Both the position numbers and the translations under genes were made by a program. This document shows, in pieces, positions 60,605 through 64,000 of a DNA stretch of 64,000 bases. The stretch covers positions 62,001-126,000 of the forward strand of contig NZ_JADNOP010000003.1 of the NCBI RefSeq assembly GCF_015557635.1, given 5' to 3'. The notes beneath the pieces are model-generated. The model made no database searches and was not told the DNA's origin. It was given only the letters and a program-made list of their open reading frames with translations. Positions within the stretch are counted from its first letter, which is position 1. Each line of letters begins with the position of its first letter. The stretch is from Fusicatenibacter saccharivorans (GTDB taxonomy: Bacteria; Bacillota; Clostridia; Lachnospirales; Lachnospiraceae).

Positions 60605-62329
60605 ATGAAGAAAGAACGCTGGGTAGTTTCGGCAAAACGCGCCGATTTCCAGGCAATTGCGGACCGGTTCGGCATCGATCCCGTCATTGCCCGCCTGATC
60701 CGGAACCGGGATGTGACCGGGGAGAAAGAGATCGAAGAGTATCTCTTCGGTGATCTGGAGCAGCTCCACGATCCGCTGCTGATGAAGGATATGGAGCGCG
60801 CGGCAGATCTGATCGCAGAAAAAATCCGGGAGAAAAAGCCGATCCGCATCATCGGGGACTACGACATCGACGGTGTTACGGCAACGTATATTCTGCTGAC
60901 CGGCTTAAAAGATCTCGGTGCCGATGCGGATGTGCGTATCCCGGACCGGATTGCAGACGGATACGGCTTAAATGAGCATCTTGTGCAGTTTGCCGCGGAT
61001 GAGGGGCGGGACACGATCGTCACCTGTGACAACGGCATCGCGGCGGGCAGTCAGATCCGTCTGGCAAAAGAGCTTGGCATGACGGTTGTTGTGACGGACC
61101 ACCACGAGGTTCCGTTTGAGGAGGATGAAAACGGAGAACGCCGCTACATCCTGCCGCCGGCGGACGCGGTTGTCAATCCGAAACAGAAAGACTGTTCCTA
61201 TCCGTTTCCGGGCCTCTGCGGTGCGGCCGTCGCATGGAAACTGATCCAGACGATGGAGGCAAAAGCAGGTATTCCAAAGGAGCACAGCTTCCGCTTTCTG
61301 GAATTTGTCGCCATTGCGACGATCGGTGATGTGATGGATCTGCAGGGAGAAAACCGGATTTTTGTAAAAGCCGGCCTTCGGGCGCTCCATAAAACGCAGA
61401 ACCTCGGCCTGCAGGAGCTGATCCGTGTGCAGGGCATCGAGGCGGAAAACGTGACACCGTATCACATCGGCTTCGTTCTCGGCCCGTGCATCAACGCATC
61501 GGGACGGCTTGACACGGCGGAGCATTCGTTAAAACTGCTCTGCGCAAAGACACGTGAGGAGGCTGCAAAGCTTGCTGGGGACTTGAAAGACCTGAATGAA
61601 AGCCGCAAAGAGCTGACGCGCCAGGGTGAGGCGAAAGCAATCGAGCTCGTGGAAACCTCCCCGCTGCAGAACGACAAAGTCCTCGTCGTCTATCTGCCGG
61701 ACTGCCACGAGAGCCTTGCCGGAATCATCGCAGGTCGCCTGCGGGAGCACTTCCACAAACCATCCTTCGTACTCACCAGAAGTGAGGAGGGCGTCAAGGG
61801 CTCCGGCCGCTCGATCGAAGCGTATTCGATGTATGAGGAGCTCTGCAAATGCAAAGAACTGATGACGAAATTCGGCGGCCACCCGATGGCTGCGGGCCTT
61901 TCCCTCGCAGGAGAGGAGATGATCGAACCGTTCCGCCGGGCACTGAACGATAAGTCCACGCTGACGGAAGAGGATTTCGTCGAAAAAGTCGTGATCGATG
62001 TGCCGATGCCGATCACCTACATCACCAAAAATCTGATCCGCCAGTTAAGCCTCTTGGAGCCGTTTGGAAAAGGCAACACGAAACCGCTGTTCGCACAGAA
62101 AGGACTGACTGTATTAAATTACCGCATTTTTGGAAAGAATAGAAACGTGGTGAAAGTACAGCTTGCCGATGCGGGCGGATACCAGATGGATGGTGTCTAT
62201 TTCGGCGAGGGAGAAGCGTTCGCCGCATACGTGGATGCACATCCAACCCTCTCGGTAGCGTACTATCCGTCGATCGATACGTGGAACGGACGCGACAAAT
62301 TACAGATCAATATCCAGAGTTATTTTTAA
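60605..62329 (+). CDS. recJ: Single-strand-DNA-specific exonuclease RecJ
   Basis: 574 residues. DHH phosphoesterase motifs are RIIGDYDIDGVTATYILL, TCDNGIAAG, VVTDHHEVPFE and ATIGDVMDL. The DHHA1 domain follows (KGSGRSIEAYSMYEELCKC, then FGGHPMAAGLSL) with an OB-fold-like end (LEPFGKGNTKPLF). RecJ degrades single-stranded DNA from the 5' end in repair and recombination. The ATG at 60605 follows AGAGGAG. The C-terminal part is normal length for Clostridia. Confidence 0.94.
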   Translation: MKKERWVVSAKRADFQAIADRFGIDPVIARLIRNRDVTGEKEIEEYLFGDLEQLHDPLLMKDMERAADLIAEKIREKKPIRIIGDYDIDGVTATYILLTGLKDLGADADVRIPDRIADGYGLNEHLVQFAADEGRDTIVTCDNGIAAGSQIRLAKELGMTVVVTDHHEVPFEEDENGERRYILPPADAVVNPKQKDCSYPFPGLCGAAVAWKLIQTMEAKAGIPKEHSFRFLEFVAIATIGDVMDLQGENRIFVKAGLRALHKTQNLGLQELIRVQGIEAENVTPYHIGFVLGPCINASGRLDTAEHSLKLLCAKTREEAAKLAGDLKDLNESRKELTRQGEAKAIELVETSPLQNDKVLVVYLPDCHESLAGIIAGRLREHFHKPSFVLTRSEEGVKGSGRSIEAYSMYEELCKCKELMTKFGGHPMAAGLSLAGEEMIEPFRRALNDKSTLTEEDFVEKVVIDVPMPITYITKNLIRQLSLLEPFGKGNTKPLFAQKGLTVLNYRIFGKNRNVVKVQLADAGGYQMDGVYFGEGEAFAAYVDAHPTLSVAYYPSIDTWNGRDKLQINIQSYF

Positions 62330-62388
62330 AGATGCAGAAAAGCCGCAAATACCTGATTTTTCTGCCCTGTTTTCTATCGGAAACAAAA

Positions 62389-62417
62389 TTGACGCAGAAG
62401 AATATTGATGCTATACT
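62389..62417 (+). promoter_or_regulatory. Promoter of apt-relA
   Basis: TTGACG (62389-62394), a 17-base spacer and TATACT (62412-62417) with an extended TGC, 44 bases before the apt ATG. Confidence 0.7.
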
Positions 62418-62460
62418 GTAAGGTGAATTGTCAAACCTTGACGAAACGGAGGAATATTTT

Positions 62461-62985
62461 ATGAAAAAAGTAGAGGATTACGTAAGAAGTATTCCGGATT
62501 TCCCGGAACCGGGTATTATTTTCAGAGATGTAACGAGTATCCTGCAGGACGCAGACGGACTGCAGCTTGCCATAGATGAGATGCAGCATTTTGTAGAAGA
62601 AGTAGACTGTGACGTAATCTGCGGAACCGAGTCCCGCGGCTTCATTTTCGGTATGCCGATTGCTTACAATCTGCACAAACCGTTCGTGCCGATCCGTAAA
62701 AAAGGAAAACTTCCTCTGGAGACCGTCGAGGAGAGCTATGACCTAGAGTACGGCAGCGCAACGATCGAGATGCACAAAGACTCCATCAAACCGGGCCAGA
62801 AGGTAGTCATCATCGACGACCTGATTGCAACCGGCGGTACCGTGGAGGCTTGTGCAAAAATGATCGAGCGCCTCGGCGGCGAAGTAACCAGAATCGTGTT
62901 CCTGATGGAGCTTGCCGGCTTAAAAGGACGCGAAAAACTGGCAAAATATGATGTAAAATCTGTCATCCGTTACGATGGCAAATAA
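62461..62985 (+). CDS. apt: Adenine phosphoribosyltransferase
   Basis: 174 residues. Apt makes AMP from adenine and PRPP. Visible are PDFPEPGIIFRDVTSIL (start block), GTESRGFIFGMPIAYNL, the flexible loop RKKGKLPLETV, and the PRPP loop VVIIDDLIATGGTVEA. The start is ATG 62461 behind GGAGG; an in-frame ATG at 62428 lies inside the likely 5' leader. It precedes relA by 47 bases, a conserved pairing in Firmicutes. Confidence 0.96.
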   Translation: MKKVEDYVRSIPDFPEPGIIFRDVTSILQDADGLQLAIDEMQHFVEEVDCDVICGTESRGFIFGMPIAYNLHKPFVPIRKKGKLPLETVEESYDLEYGSATIEMHKDSIKPGQKVVIIDDLIATGGTVEACAKMIERLGGEVTRIVFLMELAGLKGREKLAKYDVKSVIRYDGK

Positions 62986-63032
62986 CGTATCCAACGAAAC
63001 GCAGGGGTTAATCATGAGAGCGGAGGATACAT

Positions 63033-64000
63033 ATGGAAGAAGAGAAAAGAATCAGTGAAGAAGAATTAAAGAAGGATGTGGCGGCGGCAGAAGCCAGAAT
63101 CCGCAAGACGGACGATTTTACAAGTCCGGAGGAATTATACGGGGAATTGATCGCTTCTGTGAAAAAATATCATCCATCGGACGATATTTCCCTGATCGAA
63201 AAAGCATACCGCGTGGCAGCGGATGCACATAAGGACCAGAAAAGAAAGAGCGGGGAACCGTACATCATCCATCCGCTCTGTGTGGCAATTATCCTGGCAG
63301 ATCTGGAGCTCGACAAGGAGTCGATCGCGGCAGGCCTTCTGCACGACGTTGTCGAAGATACCGTCATGACCGAAGAGGAGCTGACCGAGGAGTTCGGCCC
63401 GGAGGTGTCCCTGATTGTAAGCGGTGTCACGAAGCTGGCACAGCTGAAATATTCTGCGGATAAGGTCGAGGAGCAGGCAGAAAACCTGAGAAAGATGTTC
63501 CTTGCGATGGCAAAGGATATCCGTGTTATTCTGGTAAAACTGGCGGACCGTCTGCACAACATGCGGACTGCACAGTACTGGTCGCCGGAGACGCAGAAGA
63601 AAAAAGCGCGTGAGACGATGGATATTTATGCCCCGATCGCACAGCGCCTCGGTATTTCCAAGATCAAGGTCGAACTCGATGACCTTTCTCTGAAATATCT
63701 GGAGCCGGATGCGTACTATGAACTGGTGCAGAAGGTCAGCATGAAGCGGGAGCAGCGGCAGGAGTTTGTCGATGCGATCGTAAAAGAGGTGACCCGTCAT
63801 ATCCACCAGGCCGGCATTGAGGCAGATGTCAACGGACGAATCAAGCACTTTTTCAGCATCTACAAAAAGATGGTCAACCAGCATAAGACGCTGGATCAGA
63901 TCTATGACCTCTTTGCGGTCCGCATCATCGTGGAATCCGTCAAAGACTGCTATGCAGCGCTCGGTGTCATCCATGAAATGTACACGCCGATCCCGGGCCG
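63033..64000 (+). CDS. relA: Bifunctional (p)ppGpp synthetase/hydrolase, partial
   Basis: The first 322 codons; the gene runs off the right edge. The HD hydrolase domain is visible (residues 45-200: HPLCVAIILADLEL, LLHDVVEDT with the metal-binding His-Asp, and VKLADRLHNMRTAQYW), then the start of the synthetase (GRIKHFFSIYKKMVNQ, YDLFAVRIIVES). It makes and breaks (p)ppGpp in the stringent response. The TGS/ACT regulatory end is outside the window. The start at 63033 follows CGGAGG by six bases. Its small relative at 8145 has only the synthetase. Confidence 0.95.
   Translation, partial: MEEEKRISEEELKKDVAAAEARIRKTDDFTSPEELYGELIASVKKYHPSDDISLIEKAYRVAADAHKDQKRKSGEPYIIHPLCVAIILADLELDKESIAAGLLHDVVEDTVMTEEELTEEFGPEVSLIVSGVTKLAQLKYSADKVEEQAENLRKMFLAMAKDIRVILVKLADRLHNMRTAQYWSPETQKKKARETMDIYAPIAQRLGISKIKVELDDLSLKYLEPDAYYELVQKVSMKREQRQEFVDAIVKEVTRHIHQAGIEADVNGRIKHFFSIYKKMVNQHKTLDQIYDLFAVRIIVESVKDCYAALGVIHEMYTPIPG

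Overview
The window looks like a chromosomal segment of a gut-type Lachnospiraceae bacterium (Clostridia, Blautia/Ruminococcus-like; the genus cannot be fixed from sequence alone). The pointers are strong AGGAGG-type ribosome sites, moderate GC, an Rnf complex in the order C-D-G-E-A-B, a choloylglycine (bile salt) hydrolase, split GlgC/GlgD glycogen genes, and the SCIFF peptide with its radical-SAM maturase beside SecDF, RecJ, Apt and RelA. No rRNA, tRNA, CRISPR array or intact prophage was recognised.

Left part (1-15 kb) is eroding. It starts with a YczE-like membrane protein. A graveyard follows: an IS256 transposase scrap, a broken rhuM, a 5'-nucleotidase tail and a collapsed hybrid sensor kinase. 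Intact LicD and glycosyltransferase genes come next. Then there is a GGDEF gene cut by a truncated insertion sequence, a kdpD with several lesions beside an intact kdpE, a small alarmone synthetase, a csoR with an amber codon above a remnant target gene that still has a CsoR-like operator, a Dus tRNA enzyme, a deletion fusion of an ECF transporter gene with a nucleoside kinase, a bile salt hydrolase, and a frameshifted solute-binding/GGDEF/EAL gene.

Middle part (15-45 kb) is mostly intact metabolism and surface or transport functions. It holds an HTH-aminotransferase fusion divergent from an APC permease, a MATE exporter, an ACT protein, a GH3 enzyme with permuted domains, glgC-glgD, a Na/Pi-PhoU transporter, two tandem GH32-like enzymes, Met aminopeptidase, a radical SAM activase, an rRNA methylase, a nitroreductase, a Bce-type antibiotic-sensing module (regulator, kinase and ABC transporter with a frameshifted ATPase gene), an FKBP isomerase, and a VWA/MoxR-ATPase pair preceded by three 76-bp tandem repeats, then truA.

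Right part (45-64 kb) is housekeeping. It holds rnfCDGEAB (ferredoxin:NAD+ oxidoreductase ion pump), an HbpS-like protein, an RluA-type pseudouridine synthase, ftsH, a proline-rich envelope protein, a TIGR04086-type membrane protein, scfA-scfB, secDF, recJ, apt and the start of relA/spoT. The scfA-scfB junction carries a terminator-like hairpin that should let the precursor be made in excess over its maturase.

The less explained items are the VWA/MoxR pair with its repeat array, the HTH-aminotransferase with a strong internal start, a 58-bp repeat found behind alaT-like and ftsH genes, and the GH32-like pair with an altered nucleophile motif.
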